A stretch of 64,000 bases of DNA from Lomentospora prolificans. Lineage: Eukaryota; Ascomycota; Sordariomycetes; Microascales; Microascaceae. Position 1 is the first letter of the stretch. Each line of letters opens with the position of its first letter. Below, piece by piece: positions 37,715-49,753 of the stretch. Position numbers and translations under genes: made by a program. The notes below the pieces were generated by a model. It saw only the letters and a program-made list of their open reading frames with translations, was not told the origin of the DNA and did no database searches. The DNA lies in the NCBI GenBank assembly GCA_029532625.1, contig JARFXM010000005.1, positions 992,001 through 1,056,000 on the forward strand. Direction: 5' to 3'.

Positions 37715-40064
37715 CCTGGCTTCTCTCAGCGAAGGGCCACGGCGAGAGACTTAGGGATGATTTGAACGAATAAAGGGCTACCCCTAAGGAGTGCTATGAC
37801 AGGGCGCTCGGCCACAAACCAAAATGATGGGTTGAAAACGGAGACTGAGGCAGACAAAGGCGCAACTACGGAGATGTGATTTTCCCCTTTTTCTCAAGTG
37901 AATTGTAGGAGGGAAAAGCCTTGGTAAGTCTATAGAGGAGATGTATGGTATGGTATGACTGCTCGAGGGGCGAACTACTGACGGCGCGGCGGGTTATGCT
38001 GGCAAGGCGCGATCGGCATTAGAGGCAACAAAAGAGCGAAGCAGGTGAGTAGAGCAGAAAACGGATTGATTAACCCGCGTTCCCCTCTGCAAAGCGGCCA
38101 GCTATGTCACTTCCTCTGGTATGGTTGTGGGGTTGGGGACAACACAATCGAGTCCAGGCAGGTTGACGTACAGGCGACAAGTCGAAAGATTTGGGGGGGT
38201 GGGCGGGGTTGACTTTGAAGCGACAAGTTGCTTGGTGCTTCGGTCTTCAGTCTTCGGTGGATACACGAATAAAAACTGCTGCCTGAGTCACCCGACGAAT
38301 TGGAGACTTTGTCTTCTCAGGCCAGAAACATCTGTATCCGGGCGCAAGGTGCAGATTCAGACGTCGAGATGGTGGTTTGGCTGGGAATGGGGAAGGAATC
38401 TGATAGAGAGGGGAAGAACAAAAAGGGCGTGAGCGATGTCAATTTGTCAGCAGGCGTCATGGGTTGGTGAAGAACAAGGGTACAAACGGGAAAAGGGCTG
38501 GTGGGGCAATCTCACAGAGGCACTGTCCTGGTCTGGAAGTCTCGAGTTCTCAGTCCACGATACTTTTCCACGAGGGAACATCAAAGCCGCAGCGCAAGTA
38601 CTCAAGTACCTAGGTACCACTACGCCATACAAACCCTCGAAATACTCCCTTGCAGGGTACGGCCTGTTCACTGGGCACAACACAGAGGACCAAGTCAGCA
38701 AGTATTCCAAGTTCCTCCTCAGAGCATGTTCCAGCTACCTTCGCCTTCGCGTGGCCTGGCGTTGCCGCCAGCCCGCATGAGGCACGGAGATAAAGTTCGT
38801 AGGGCGAAATCGGCGTTACCTATTGTGCCGCTCCCACGCCGAGAATAGTGTTGATGCTAGTATCCACGACTCGACCCTACCGAGCACCCTGAAAGAGCCA
38901 CCGTCCCCTCCTTTTCGCAACGCCCATCCCTGCACAGCCCTAAAACGACGGATCCTGTAAAGAAGCATGGAGGTGTGAGTCAAATTCCTCCGGCAAGAAT
39001 TATGGAGGCCGGGACTCCTCCCCGACACCACCTAACCCCTGCTCGAGATTGCGATCCGTGGCTGGGAAGGCAACCCAGCTTTTTGAGGGGAATACTGTGC
39101 TTAAATCCGAAATCAGGTGCTTTTGCGCCATAACAATGTGGGCACATTGTTCACGCCCGGACTTTTCGGCGGCAATTTGTACTGTGCCCCAACGATTGCC
39201 AAGGGGGGGGGGATCGATTCTTCCGCTCAATTAATGCATGGTCTTCAGAACCCGCCTCGCAGGCGAATACCACACTCGGGCGGTCCGGATACGCCGGGTC
39301 TCACCAGGTCATCTTATCACTGTCAGGAGAGAACTGAATATTAATCATTGGCAGAGATCTCGGCCGTCCTACAACGGCGACCCTCGAGGCAAACCCTCCG
39401 TTATCCTCGTGGTCGCCGTATAGTCGAGTGTCAGGATCAGATTGATGCTTGATGTGCGCGAGGGTTCCGAGACTGTTAGCAACGGGATAAGTCCAAAAGC
39501 TCTTTCTTTTCTTGGCTACATCCAATTCTAAAGTTTCTTTGGTGCGAGTCATGGCGGGTCATGGAAGCGAACATGCACAGCCTGGCTGCCCGTTGGACCC
39601 CATGATCATACCTGAGCTGACGCCATGCTTGCAGCGATGGATAAAAGTGGTCTCGTTGCATCGCTGATTGGCATTTGGAATTCGTCCGCCGAAAACTAGC
39701 TCATTTCCAAGCGGTTCCTGGCTTTGGCTCACCCAAGATGTTGGGGCCAACTATCAACTTCAATACTATTCTTACCCTTTTATAGATGTGATGTTCTACC
39801 CACCAGTTTAGCATCGCGCGTACTTCGTATATTCCCCATCGAAGCGATCCTCTTTGAACAACAAATGGAGACACTTGCCTAACAGGGCCCGAATCTATTC
39901 ACTTCAGGGAACAGACCCTGACACGCCTACGGCGGATGGGGAACAATCAGAAGGTCCAACGTGTCACGGAGCACGTGCCCGATCCAGACACCAGCCAGCC
40001 ACTACATTGGCTCACACGTCAGGACAGACCGGGTCTCAAATGAATGAGCGTGAGAACACACACA
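37715..40064. other. Long AP-1 upstream region, boundary to metabolic cluster
   Basis: About 2.35 kb without a supported gene. The part next to 37714 is the AP-1 promoter/leader. The part next to 40065 contains the 3' end of the FAD monooxygenase. This gap separates the housekeeping half from the metabolic cluster. Short frames (38436-38848, 39049-39750) show no motif. Confidence 0.5.
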
Positions 40065-41387
40065 TTAAACTCTAATCTGGTTTTGCCTATTTAGCCAATC
40101 TCGCGCGCCGTTATAGTCGCAGTTGTACTTCATGAACTGTCCTGGGTTCAGCGTGATCTTATTCGATTCTGCTGAGGTTCCTGGCTTCGCCTGCTGCCGG
40201 CTATATTTCTGAATCAAGCTGGCCCTCTCCTTCCTTGCCCTGACAACCTTATCCAAGGCGTCTTTGATCTGCATATCGCTAGGCTTGCTCCGAACATTCT
40301 CAAAGAAAGCCTTGAGTGCCTCAGCGTCCTCAACACTCTGGCTCGCGCCTTGGCCCTGGGTAGGCAACATGGGATGCGCCGCATCTCCGACCAGGATAGT
40401 ATGGCCTTTGACCCAGGTAGGCAGTGGATCCAAGTCTCGAAGTTGCCACAGGCCGATTTCGGGAGCTTTATCAAAGATCTCTTTGACCCATTGAGGGAAG
40501 TCGGCGTATGCCTCGAGGAGTTTCTCACGTGAGCCTTCCTCAACCCATGAGTTGGTAGATGATTCCTCGTGCATCTTATCGTCGGGCACCAATGCGACAA
40601 TACCGAAGAGCTTACCACCACGACCGGGACCCATGATGATCCGCTTATCATGGCCGACGACCATGGTAGTGACAGGATCAGCTGGCTGAAGGGCCGCCGC
40701 AGGGATGTTGATGCTCTTCAGAGATTCGGTCGGGATAAGCATGCGATAGGCAGATATTCCTGTTGGAATTGCTTCTCTGTGCTCTCCGATTACTGCCTCG
40801 CGAACCTTGGAGTGAATGCCATCAGCACCGATCACTAGATCGGCCGTGATAGTTTCCCCAGTCTCTAGCGTCACAGACCCCGCTTCAGCGTCGCACGATT
40901 TTACCGTGGCAGACGTACGGACATTGACGGGGTTCCCAGGTAACTTTTTGCTAGTCGCAGCATCCCTAAGTCCCGAATGGAGGTCTTGTCGGTGGTACAG
41001 GACGCGGTCGGCACCAAACAATGAAGGGTCGAGGCGGATCTCATTAACGACTTCCCCCGCGGTGTTAATCATGCGGAAGCATCGGTCGTTCATGGGCTCA
41101 GCGGACTGAAGGAACCTGTCGATTCCCCACGAGGTGACGATCTTGGAGGCATTAGGCTGAAGCGAGATGAGGGCCCCAGTCTCATGAAGCATGCGCGATC
41201 GTTCAAGGACAGTAATTTGACGGTTCTCCCCCCGTAACGCGATTGCCTGTACGTTCTATGTTAGTACTCAGTGCCCCAAATAGCCTCTTATAGAAGGAAG
41301 GAAGGAAGATAAAGGTAAACGAACAGCCATTAGGCCCGCAATGCCACCACCGACAATGGTTATGTGGAAGTCTTGCGCTGTAGACAT
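40065..41387 (-). CDS. FAD-dependent monooxygenase, salicylate-hydroxylase-like
   Basis: Group A flavoprotein hydroxylase using NAD(P)H and O2, usually on aromatic acids or phenols; cytosolic. Exon 1 41387-41325 and exon 2 41246-40065 (78-nt intron) give 414 aa. The dinucleotide motif ITIVGGGIAGLMAAIALRG (residues about 9-27) is built across the splice, which uses the less usual donor GTTCGT. The DG motif LVIGADGIHSKVREA and the FAD ribityl motif ILVGDAAHPMLPTQGQGASQ are both intact. The C-terminus lacks a thioredoxin-like domain, so it is the short salicylate/6-hydroxynicotinate-type form. It is the left-most gene of the metabolic cluster. A five-copy CCGAA array lies about 280-305 bp upstream of its ATG. 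Substrate unknown. Confidence 0.9.
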
Positions 41388-41665
41388 CTTTGCTTCTTGA
41401 GTCCAACGACCGAGTGCTTCCAGCATTTAGGAAATGTTGGGGAATGAGTGGTTAAATTCAAAGTTCTCTGCATTGAGTGTGAACCTCTTCAGACCTTGGA
41501 ATTGCGTAATGGGCGTAGGCCAATACGATGAATTCCGCGGCAGGGACCATAGTCGCAACTAAGCTGTGCAGTGTAAGTGGTGCATTATGGGGGAGATCTG
41601 AGAGTTCCACTGGGCAGTTCTGTGGCAAGCCCCCGAAATATTCGGCCGAGCCGGCATATGGATGT

Positions 41666-41694
41666 CCGAACCGAACCGAACCGAACCGAACCGG
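41666..41694. promoter_or_regulatory. (CCGAA)5-CCGG array, candidate Zn2Cys6 site cluster
   Basis: Five perfect tandem CCGAA units followed by CCGG, giving four overlapping CCGAACCG (CGGTTCGG on the other strand). This is a direct repeat of the CGG triplets that Zn2Cys6 factors bind. It lies about 280 bp upstream of the FAD monooxygenase ATG. Confidence 0.6.
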
Positions 41695-42040
41695 AGCCAC
41701 TCGGCCGGTAGTTGATCGCCAGTCCAGGACACAGCCCTGTTCCCGAGAACTCCTCCACAATCTCCACTCGGGAGATGGGGGAGTTCTAATGAGAGTATAT
41801 AGCGTGCCAGGGCCAGTCAGAAGTATAGACATACACTTGGGTAATTGCAGAGCTGGTATGTCCCATTCTCCGAGTTGTAATGGGGCGGGGCTCTCTCCAA
41901 ATGCGTACCCAACGGACCGGGGGCAGCCCCGACAGTTTCAATGGAATATAAGGTTGTTTTGGGGAGGCATCTTGAAATTGTTTTCCAAAGTAGTCGTCTT
42001 CAATCTATCGAGATCTATGATACCTGAAGGCCTGGCTCAG

Positions 42041-42053
42041 TTAGGGTTAGGGG
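42041..42053. repeat. Telomere-like double repeat TTAGGGTTAGGGG
   Basis: Two in-register TTAGGG units, the telomere unit of filamentous ascomycetes, in intergenic DNA about 650 bp upstream of the monooxygenase start. Too short to be a true interstitial telomere array; it may be a telobox-type protein-binding site or chance. Confidence 0.6.
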
Positions 42054-42687
42054 TTGATACCGTATTCATTGGTCCTTTTCAACTATAAGTGCTACATTTG
42101 ACTCTATAACAAACCCTTGAATGTCGGAACAAAAAACCTTATTTCGACACACCGTCTGAATTTTTCTATACGATGACTCCTTAGAATTCTCCTGTGTCCG
42201 TCTTGTTTGTGAATTGCGATCCCGAACAGAAGCGTTCTCGCTACCCTGAGACAAGGACACTGGCCAGGCGGTTCAAGCACAATACCATGGTCAGTAGTCT
42301 GGAAGTCGAATGTACGATGCAAAATTTTGACAGACAAATCCGCGGCCTCTGGTAGTTTTCGAGCTATCACTTTTGAGTAAAGCTCTGTCGGAGGTCCATG
42401 GGCGTATCAGCGAGGGGAGGGACTCAACCGACTCGGCTCCTTCGCAGTGTTTCACCAGTTAGGCATGTATTATATCAATCCTTGAGCTCTATAACACGCC
42501 TACATTGGGCTCTCGACTTGCGGATCGGTTTCTGAAAGCTCTACCCTTGAAGCTATCGCGTGCAGTCATGAATTGCTTGAAGTATATAGACGAAGTACTT
42601 GTCTGTATATAATATTCTCTTTGCCATATGTATTGAACTCTACAGCTAGAAAAAATGCCAACAAGCAAACCAAAATCGTGATTATTC

Positions 42688-43581
42688 TTAGTACTCCTCT
42701 ACTTCACTGAAAGTCTTGTAAGGTGAAGGAAGTGGAACATCAAGCTTGCGCGAACGGTTGGGTCCGTATACATCCGCTCGCTATGACTCTCCGTTAGCAT
42801 TCTACGTTTCTTCATTTTTTTCCTTCTCAACGACTCATGGTGCTCTTACCTTTACTGCGGGCTCATCAGGGGTTGGCATGAAGACCGCTTTGCCATCGTT
42901 CCCGAAGTAGGCAAGGTCCTTGTCAAAGGCCACTTGGTTCTTCTCAGCAAAGGTGATCCAGTTTTCGCTGAATGGCGCCCTAGTAACCTCGAGACACCTA
43001 AAGTGCCAAATCTTCCACTCGCCGTCTTGTTTCAGGAAATCAAGGGCATACTGGCACCAAACCCAGTGGGTCCAAACTCGCCTTCCACCAACGTTCTTGC
43101 ACTCGGGCTCATAAAGGAATTCGGGCATGGCACCGACGTTGTTCGGCTCTGAGAGGCCACTCTCAACACCAGCCATGAGCCAAAAGCCCTTGGCAGTCTC
43201 ACCGTCCTCCGCGACCTCGATTAGGGGCGTGGTGGTCTCGTGGAGGATGAGCTTGCCGGCAGGCGCGGGGCGGCCGCTATGATAGGCCATGACGCTATCG
43301 TAGTCGGTGTATACACCAGCGTTGGTATATTGGGCGTGGATACCAGGGGTGCCGCGCTTGACCCAAAGAGCCTTGATTTGCTCATCCTCAAAGACGTTAT
43401 GCAAGTGCATGTACCTACTGAAGACGTTCTCCACAGCGCCGCGGTCATAGGCCTTTGGCGATCGCATTAGCACAAATTCATCAGTGTCTTATGGTGTTTT
43501 TGGTATAGAACTTACGCGCTGGGCAAGCTTCTCGGCGGCCTGAAGGCGCGTCTCTAGTGCAGCAACTGCGTCGGAACTCAT
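42688..43581 (-). CDS. SnoaL-like (NTF2-fold) protein
   Basis: Three exons, 43581-43516, 43452-42850 and 42780-42688 (introns 63 and 69 nt), encode 253 aa. The N-terminal helix LETRLQAAEKLAQ and the following AYDRGAVENVFSRYMHLHN are typical of SnoaL-like domains, an NTF2 cone fold seen in polyketide cyclases, hydratases and ring-modifying enzymes. The later block GFWLMAGVES, then THWVWCQYALDFLKQDGEWKIWHFRCLEV, forms the beta-sheet part. The small last exon adds ADVYGPNRSRKLDVPLPSPY, a C-terminal extension common in fungal members. Catalytic residues are not conserved across this superfamily, so the reaction cannot be read. Divergent from the MFS transporter; a CGGTTCGG element lies between them. 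Confidence 0.85.
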
Positions 43582-44377
43582 AGTAGATTTGACTTTTGTG
43601 AAAGTGAGTTTTCAAAAGAATTAGTATGGCCGACGTGAAGATAGTAGAAATGCCGCTATCACGAAGTATTGCTTCTCTTGCATAAACCATTGACTTATAC
43701 TCGGTGAAGCACCGTAAGTTATATGGTCTTTCTTGGCTTCCCCTTGGAGCTCCAATTTCTCCAATTCCGAACGGATGGCACCGACGCGAACCGACAATTC
43801 GGTTCGGCCGTGATCCGACACTACGGATGACTCGGAGCTCGGTCCCCGCGGTTCATGAGATCGCGTTATTACTCCTTGTCTTGGGACCGTGCAGTCGATA
43901 TTCAGGATTCTTGCAAGCTTCCAAGGAAGGATAGGGACGTGGAGCCGAAATAATTGTCTAGCTGAGAGGAGATTGTTTATGAGGAGACTTGAAGGTGAAG
44001 AAGGATAATACAGATATGATAGTGTCATATGGAGATTGAGCTTTGGTTGCTCCTTCCTTGACCCCACAATCCCTTGGATCATGGAATCCAGCTAGCTGGG
44101 TCGAACCCGGCTACCCCAGACTATCCAGTTCTCCACTTCCCCACAAGGGCCAAGAGAACCCTTGAGCATAAAGGGTCTTGGGTCGGACCCTCCCATCCAG
44201 GCCGAATTTCTTATTATCAAGCAACACTTTCTCTACGGGTGGCACCATCGAGTTCAAAACTCGGGGTTCCACAACCCTTTAGCCCTCCTTACAGAAAGAA
44301 GAAACAATCTCTGAAGCATAACCATCCTCCAACGCCTCATTGAATTCCCATCCTTTCACAAAGCCCAAGAGCGCACC
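43582..44377. promoter_or_regulatory. Divergent promoter of SnoaL-like and MFS genes
   Basis: A 796-bp interval between head-to-head starts, so it serves both genes. It contains the motif CGGTTCGG at 43800-43807. Confidence 0.6.
43787..43810. promoter_or_regulatory. CGGTTCGG element, SnoaL/MFS divergent promoter
   Basis: CGAACCGA at 43787-43794 is followed by CGGTTCGGCCG at 43800-43810, so copies in both orientations lie within 24 bp. Distances are about 215 bp to the SnoaL-like start and 570 bp to the MFS start. It matches the motif shared by other cluster promoters. Confidence 0.55.
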
Positions 44378-46191
44378 ATGACTGCCGACATTGAGTCGAA
44401 CAAGGTTTCGGCCACCGAGGTTGACAACGTCAAGGCTTTGGCAGATCACACCGAACACGCCGAAGGAAATGCCTTCCTGGTCGACAAGCACGGCGCCGTC
44501 CGCAAGGTGCCTGTGCCGTCGAACAACCCCAATGACCCGCTAAATTTCAAGCCGTGGGAGAAATGGGCCGTCATTATCACTTGTTGTTGGTTCTGTGAGC
44601 TTTCCCCAAGCTATATAGCATCGGACGTCCTGGAACACGATTTTGGATTAGATTCAAACCGTCTCGAGACTAACGCCCACTGTCAACAATAGCGATTTTC
44701 TCGTTGGCCCTCGTGAGTGGACTTGGTGCTGTCCTGGGAGTATTCTTCGGGATCTACCTCCCTCAGGGATACAGCTCCAGCGACGTCGCCTTTTTACTGA
44801 CGCTCCCATCTCTTTGCATTGGTCTAGGTATGGTGTACACGTTGAGGAGTCTCTAAATACTCGGGCGTCTAACACACTTGGCTACAGGAAACTACATCAT
44901 CCTTCCAGTCTCGCTCGCGTACGGGCGGCGACCCGTATTCTTGGTATCTATCGTCATCCTCCTCGGTTTTACCATCGGGTCGGCCGTCCAAAACTCGTAC
45001 GAGGCGCATCTGGCAACTCGCGTTGTGCAAGGGTTGGCGACGGGCGCTTCAGAGTCGTTGCTTCCGCTCATGATCACCGAGGTCACCTTCCTCCATGAGC
45101 GCGGCAAGATCTTTGGGCTATACTGGACGGCTCAGACCATCCTCGGCAGCTGCTTTACTCTTGCGAGCAGCTACGAGGTCGCCGCTCTCGGCTGGAGATC
45201 CTACTATTGGGTCTTCGCCATTGCGATTGCGATCGGTCTGGTGCTCACCATCTTTTTTGGTTTCGAAACGCGATTTGCGCGACCCGCCATCAACCTCGAC
45301 GGCCGGCTCATTGTCACTGATGAGTACGGCGTCACTCGCATCATTGCCGATGACGAGGCGCAGGAGTATCTCGAGCAGCACAGGGCTGACACCGTCTCCG
45401 ACGTCGACAGCACGCCCAAGAAGACGTACGGTCAGATGATAAAGCCCTGGTCGGAGCCCCACCCCACGCCTTGGAAGATGATGACTAGCTCGTGGGTCCA
45501 CATGTTGCAGAGCATGACTTCCCCCGCAATCCTATTCGCCGTGCTGTCCAGCTCGGCCGTGCTTGGTCTCGTTGTGTGCATCTCTTTGACCTACGACGCG
45601 GTCCTGCAGGCCTACGGCTGGGCGGCAAAGGACATCGGCCTGATCAACGTTGCCTCTATCATCGGTGGACTCCTCGGTTCGGCGTACTGCACTCTGCTCG
45701 GAGAGCCCTTCGTGCTGTGGATGGCTAAGCGCAACCGCGGAATCCACAAGCCCGAACACCGTCTCATCGTGCTCGTCCCAATGGCGATCCTAGGCGTTGC
45801 CATGCTGCTTGTCTACGGATTCGGCGCGGAGAAGGGCATGAACGGTACGGGCGGCTCGTACTGGGCTCCTTTGCTCGGCTGGGCCTTCTTCCAGACCGCC
45901 TGGATCAGCGTGCTTATCGTGACTACGACCTTTGCTGCAGAGGCTAGCCCCAAGCATCCTGGCCCGGCGCTGGTCATGGTTGTCGGCACCAAGAACATTG
46001 TTTCGTTTGGTCTCGCGTACGCCATGACGCCTATGGTGGAGAAGGGTGGGTATGCCTGGACTTTCGGTGTCCTCACTGGCGTATTTGGTGCTATTTTCCT
46101 CTTGGGAATTCCGGTCTACTTCCTGAACCCCAAGTGGCGCCAGTACATGGCTAGGAGGGAGCAGAAGAAGGGCATCACTACCACAGATTAA
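44378..46191 (+). CDS. MFS transporter (DHA1-like)
   Basis: Plasma-membrane proton-coupled transporter, likely the uptake or efflux step of the cluster. Exons 44378-44594, 44693-44827 and 44888-46191 (introns 98 and 60 nt) encode 551 aa with about 12 membrane segments. The N-terminus has NPNDPLNFKPWEKW, the usual lead-in to helix 1 in fungal DHA1/Hol1-like members. The loop 2-3 motif A is LAYGRRPVFLVS. VVQGLATGASESLLPLMITE is the helix 4 region. A hydrophilic central loop (about residues 240-300) separates the two halves. The substrate cannot be deduced from sequence; many relatives handle amines, drugs or small organics rather than sugars, so a role in sugar uptake is only a contextual guess. 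Confidence 0.92.
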
Positions 46192-47093
46192 CTCTGTCGA
46201 TAATTCCTATGTATGACCAAGCTCAGATTGATAGGCTATTTTGGTTAAGGAGACAAGATACTAGGCGATGGGCCAAGAATCGGCGCATATAGGCGCTGGC
46301 CGGATGTCTGCTGTTAGCTTACAAATTATTCACTCTTTATCTCCATTTTTTTTTTGGACATCGTAGGTTCTAGTTGATCAAGATTGAATGCCGTCGAGGA
46401 TCAATGAATACAATTGATGCATCTCCGAGTACTGGGAATGTTCCTCGACGGTAAATCCAAGTCGGTGGTAGCTTCCCATCTTTTCGTGGGTTGAACTTCG
46501 CCACAGCCAGGCTGGCTTCTCCAAATCTAACACGCTGGCGGATCTGAGTGTTAATGGCCTCTGCACCCCGCCACGCGTTTGGAGGAACCCGAGGGTCTGG
46601 TTCTGAAATTTCAGTGACCATGAGCCAGCGCGCGAATCCAATAAAGCCAGCGCTGGCATTGTCAATCATCCGTCAACCTCAAGAGCACGAGCGTCTCCGC
46701 GCACCTCCACATCCATTTGCCCCATGTACTGAGTAGGAATAGTGCACTGCCAATCCGTCCCGGCGGCCCACTCGACTAACATGGGGAAGGGTGAGGAAAT
46801 GTCTCCCCACAACCCGGTTCTGTTGCTCCGAGGAGCCCCACGCATATTCCTGGGCTTGCTTGTGCTCTGAGTCCAAATCCCAGCCCCCGGCCTACCCCAG
46901 ACTCGGCACAAAATCCGGCACCGAGCATGGGAACGCTAGGGTCGACACATACATACAGCAGGGTTTCCCGAAAACCTCAGGTTGGTGCATCATCTCCTGG
47001 GCCGTACCTTTTTCAGTGGATCTCAAGTGCCTCTTCCGAGCCGTTGTTGGCAAATCTGGGGTCCCACCTCCAACCTCAAGTCCCCCCTTATCA
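46192..47093. other. Intergenic region with possible degraded minus-strand coding remnant
   Basis: About 0.9 kb between the MFS gene and the Zn2Cys6 gene. It should hold the regulator's promoter. On the minus strand two frames (46911-46666 and 46669-46370) read as protein-like segments, for example TDWQCTIPTQYMGQMDVEVR and AEAINTQIRQRVRFGEA. They meet at a one-base frame change near 46666, and a third frame is open over 46665-46378. No family was recognised; it may be a decayed gene or chance. Confidence 0.3.
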
Positions 47094-49632
47094 ATGGACG
47101 CAGCATCTGAGACCTCGACGGCTGCGACGGGCCAGCCGCCCGTCAGCGACGACACATTCGTGGCACCTCCAGGTGCGAAACGCATGCGCATGTCCTTAGC
47201 TTGCAATCAATGCCGCAAACGCAAGGTCCGATGTGACGCCGAGACCCCTCGGTGCCGCAATTGTTGTCTGCGGAATGAAGCCTGCGAGACGACTGATCCG
47301 CGTAGACCTAATGCTGGGACGCCGGTGAGGAGATGGCCCAGCAAGAGCGACGTATATTCTCCCAAAAGAAGACAGAGTAATGCGGGCTCGGATGCCCAGA
47401 TTACTGTGCAATCCCCAGCTCCGAGCCTGCGTAAGGGCGCGCGGTCCGGATCCGTATCGATCAACAAAGCCGACCCGCCGACAGCCGACGAGTCTCAGGA
47501 CTCTGTGTCTTGGCTGTCTAGGGCGTACCTGGAATCGGATACAAATGGAAATGGGCCCCTGAAAGACCCCAGCAGCCATGTTTCCGAGAGTGCTGAGAGC
47601 CCGGATATTGTTGTAAACACGGACGATAACCCCTACAAAATTAAGGTGTGTTTCTCTTCTCCCTCTGTCCCGATTCGGCCCGGCCTGGTGTCTCGGATCT
47701 GCACAACCTTTGCATATGCAGACTATTGTAAACCCTACACTACACTACGTTATTGTCTAGCTGCCTCTGGCGTCATGTATAGTAACTAATGATTGCCGCA
47801 ATGTTTAGTACATGGGAGGTAGCAGCCTGCAAAGCCTGGTGATATTCATCGATCTCTACCTTAGGAAACAGGGTCTCGAACCCCTAAGCTCACGTTTCCG
47901 CCATGGGATGAGCCATGTGGAAGAATTTGAGCTCCCTCTCACCGTGCAGATTCCAAACTTGCCACCCGCGACCAGGGCAGAAACTTATATGAACGCCTTC
48001 TTTGCCCGGGTCTGGCCTCTATTTCCCGTCTTGGACCATGAATCCTTCAAGGCAGACTTAGCCAGGCTTTATGAATTACAGGCATCAAACTCAGGCGGCT
48101 TACACGAAGCCTTGGCATCTTCGGATGCACCCACAGTTGTCATGGCTTTTGTCGTCTTAACCGTGGGGTCCGATGAGCTGGCCGGCGGCACAACTGAGCT
48201 AGGAACGACCCTTCTGACGGCCGCTTATAGCCTCTACGCACACCTGGTCGCGATGCCCCACCTTCCTAGTGTTCAAGCGCTCTTTCTGTTATGTCTGGGT
48301 CTTCGAGGCCGCGGCAAGGAAGGCCAAGCGTGGCATGTCCTTGGCCAAGCCATTCGAATAGCCCACTCAATCGGGCTCCACAGGGACTTAGCTGCCAAAC
48401 CATCCAACGAAAGACTGCGGAGGGGCCGTCTAGGAGGTATGCGGCTGGATGACTCGGTCAGGTCGCGTGTTTGGTGGTCGTGTTTTGCCTTAGAAAAGAT
48501 GGGTCAGCTAGAAAGCGGAAGGCCATCCGCAATTCTGGACCGCGATATGGACCTGCCGTTCCCAGAGTTTCCGCCACCCCCGAGGCCGACAGGAGAAAAG
48601 ACGCATTATCTAGCGATATGGGTAGCCCTCGCTCGTGTTATCGGCCGGATCTGCCATATTGTTTATGGCAGGCCCGATAGCGCCTTTTCTCTTTTGTATG
48701 AAGTCGGCAAACTGGATATTGCGTTGGAAGAATGGGCAAATTCGGTTCCTGAGAACTTCAAGCCTGGATCAGAAATATTTCCTGATGACGGGCATACGAA
48801 CACACCGCCTCCACACGGAATCTTGAGCTTTCTATCGTTACAATATTATCAGGTAAGTCTATACTCTTTTCTACGTAGTATACCTTCAGATCCATACTAA
48901 TCTCCGATATTACAGGCGCAGGCTACACTTTTCAGAGCGTCTTTAATTTTCCCTTCGCAATCGTACATGGCAAAGATTAAGACATACGGTAATGCCTTGC
49001 CGTCGAGCAATCGCCTATTGCAAAGTCAAAGTCTTTGTATTGGAGCCGCCAGATCTATAGTGAAAGTGGTCCTTGAGCTCGCAGACAAAAACGTGCACCC
49101 TCAGATCCTCACGCCGACCCAAATATTCCTAGCGGCCAGCGTTCTAGCCCTGAACATCGTCAAGAATCCTGGAAAACGCCTGGCAAGGTCTGACCTAGAG
49201 CTGTTGGCCGCTGCCACGGAGCATTGCGCCGAGATGTTCCAAAGGGTCGGCCAGGATCCCGATTTCATCCGTGGTTCCGCTCTGCTGCATGACCGAGTCC
49301 GTGACGTGCTCAATATGAAGGTTGCGAGCCCACCATCGGTTGGGCGGCACAATAACAGCACGGTGTCTTCGTCATCTAGTGCCGGGTCCTTCTCACCGTG
49401 GTCTGCAAATGATGGGATGGGGTTACAGAATGGCCAATTCCCGGCTGGGAACGGGCAGTCTGCGCTTCCGGGTCTAGAGCAGACCAGTATGGACTTTGAT
49501 ATGAATTTGCTCAACTTTGAGGATCCGGTGGCAGGGTGGGGAGATGTCTATCCGTTCAAGGAGTTATTCACGGCAATAGGCGGCGATGGGGTTTTGAACG
49601 ATTTTCTTCACGGCGGAGCGAGCGATGAATGA
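47094..49632 (+). CDS. Zn2Cys6 transcription factor with fungal_trans domain
   Basis: Likely pathway-specific regulator of the surrounding cluster. Exons 47094-47645, 47809-48852 and 48916-49632 (introns 163 and 63 nt) encode 770 aa. The binuclear zinc cluster starts near residue 40: CNQCRKRKVRCD followed by CRNCCLRNEAC, spacing C-x2-C-x6-C-x6-C-x2-C-x6-C. A Ser/Pro-rich linker with basic patches (residues about 75-180) follows. The middle-homology domain covers about 210-520, including VWWSCFALEKMGQLESGRPSAI. An acidic/hydrophobic C-terminal tail (MDFDMNLLNFEDP) could be the activation region. An upstream in-frame ATG at 46791 exists; 47094 was chosen as the first Met before the conserved part, so the exact start is uncertain. 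Confidence 0.92.
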
Positions 49633-49753
49633 TGGATAGCACAGGGTGCTTCACTTGATTTGACGGACGTTAGACAGGGCATTTCAGCTTGTACGATACT
49701 TTTATACTATATCTCACACTGCCATAAGCACCGATGAAGATCAAGCTTTTCCC

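Larger units (their letters stand above)
41388..42687. promoter_or_regulatory. Upstream region of FAD monooxygenase
   Basis: About 1.3 kb containing the monooxygenase promoter (left) and the SnoaL-like gene's 3' end (right). It holds the CCGAA array and a telomere-like repeat, listed separately. No coding frame supported. Confidence 0.55.
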
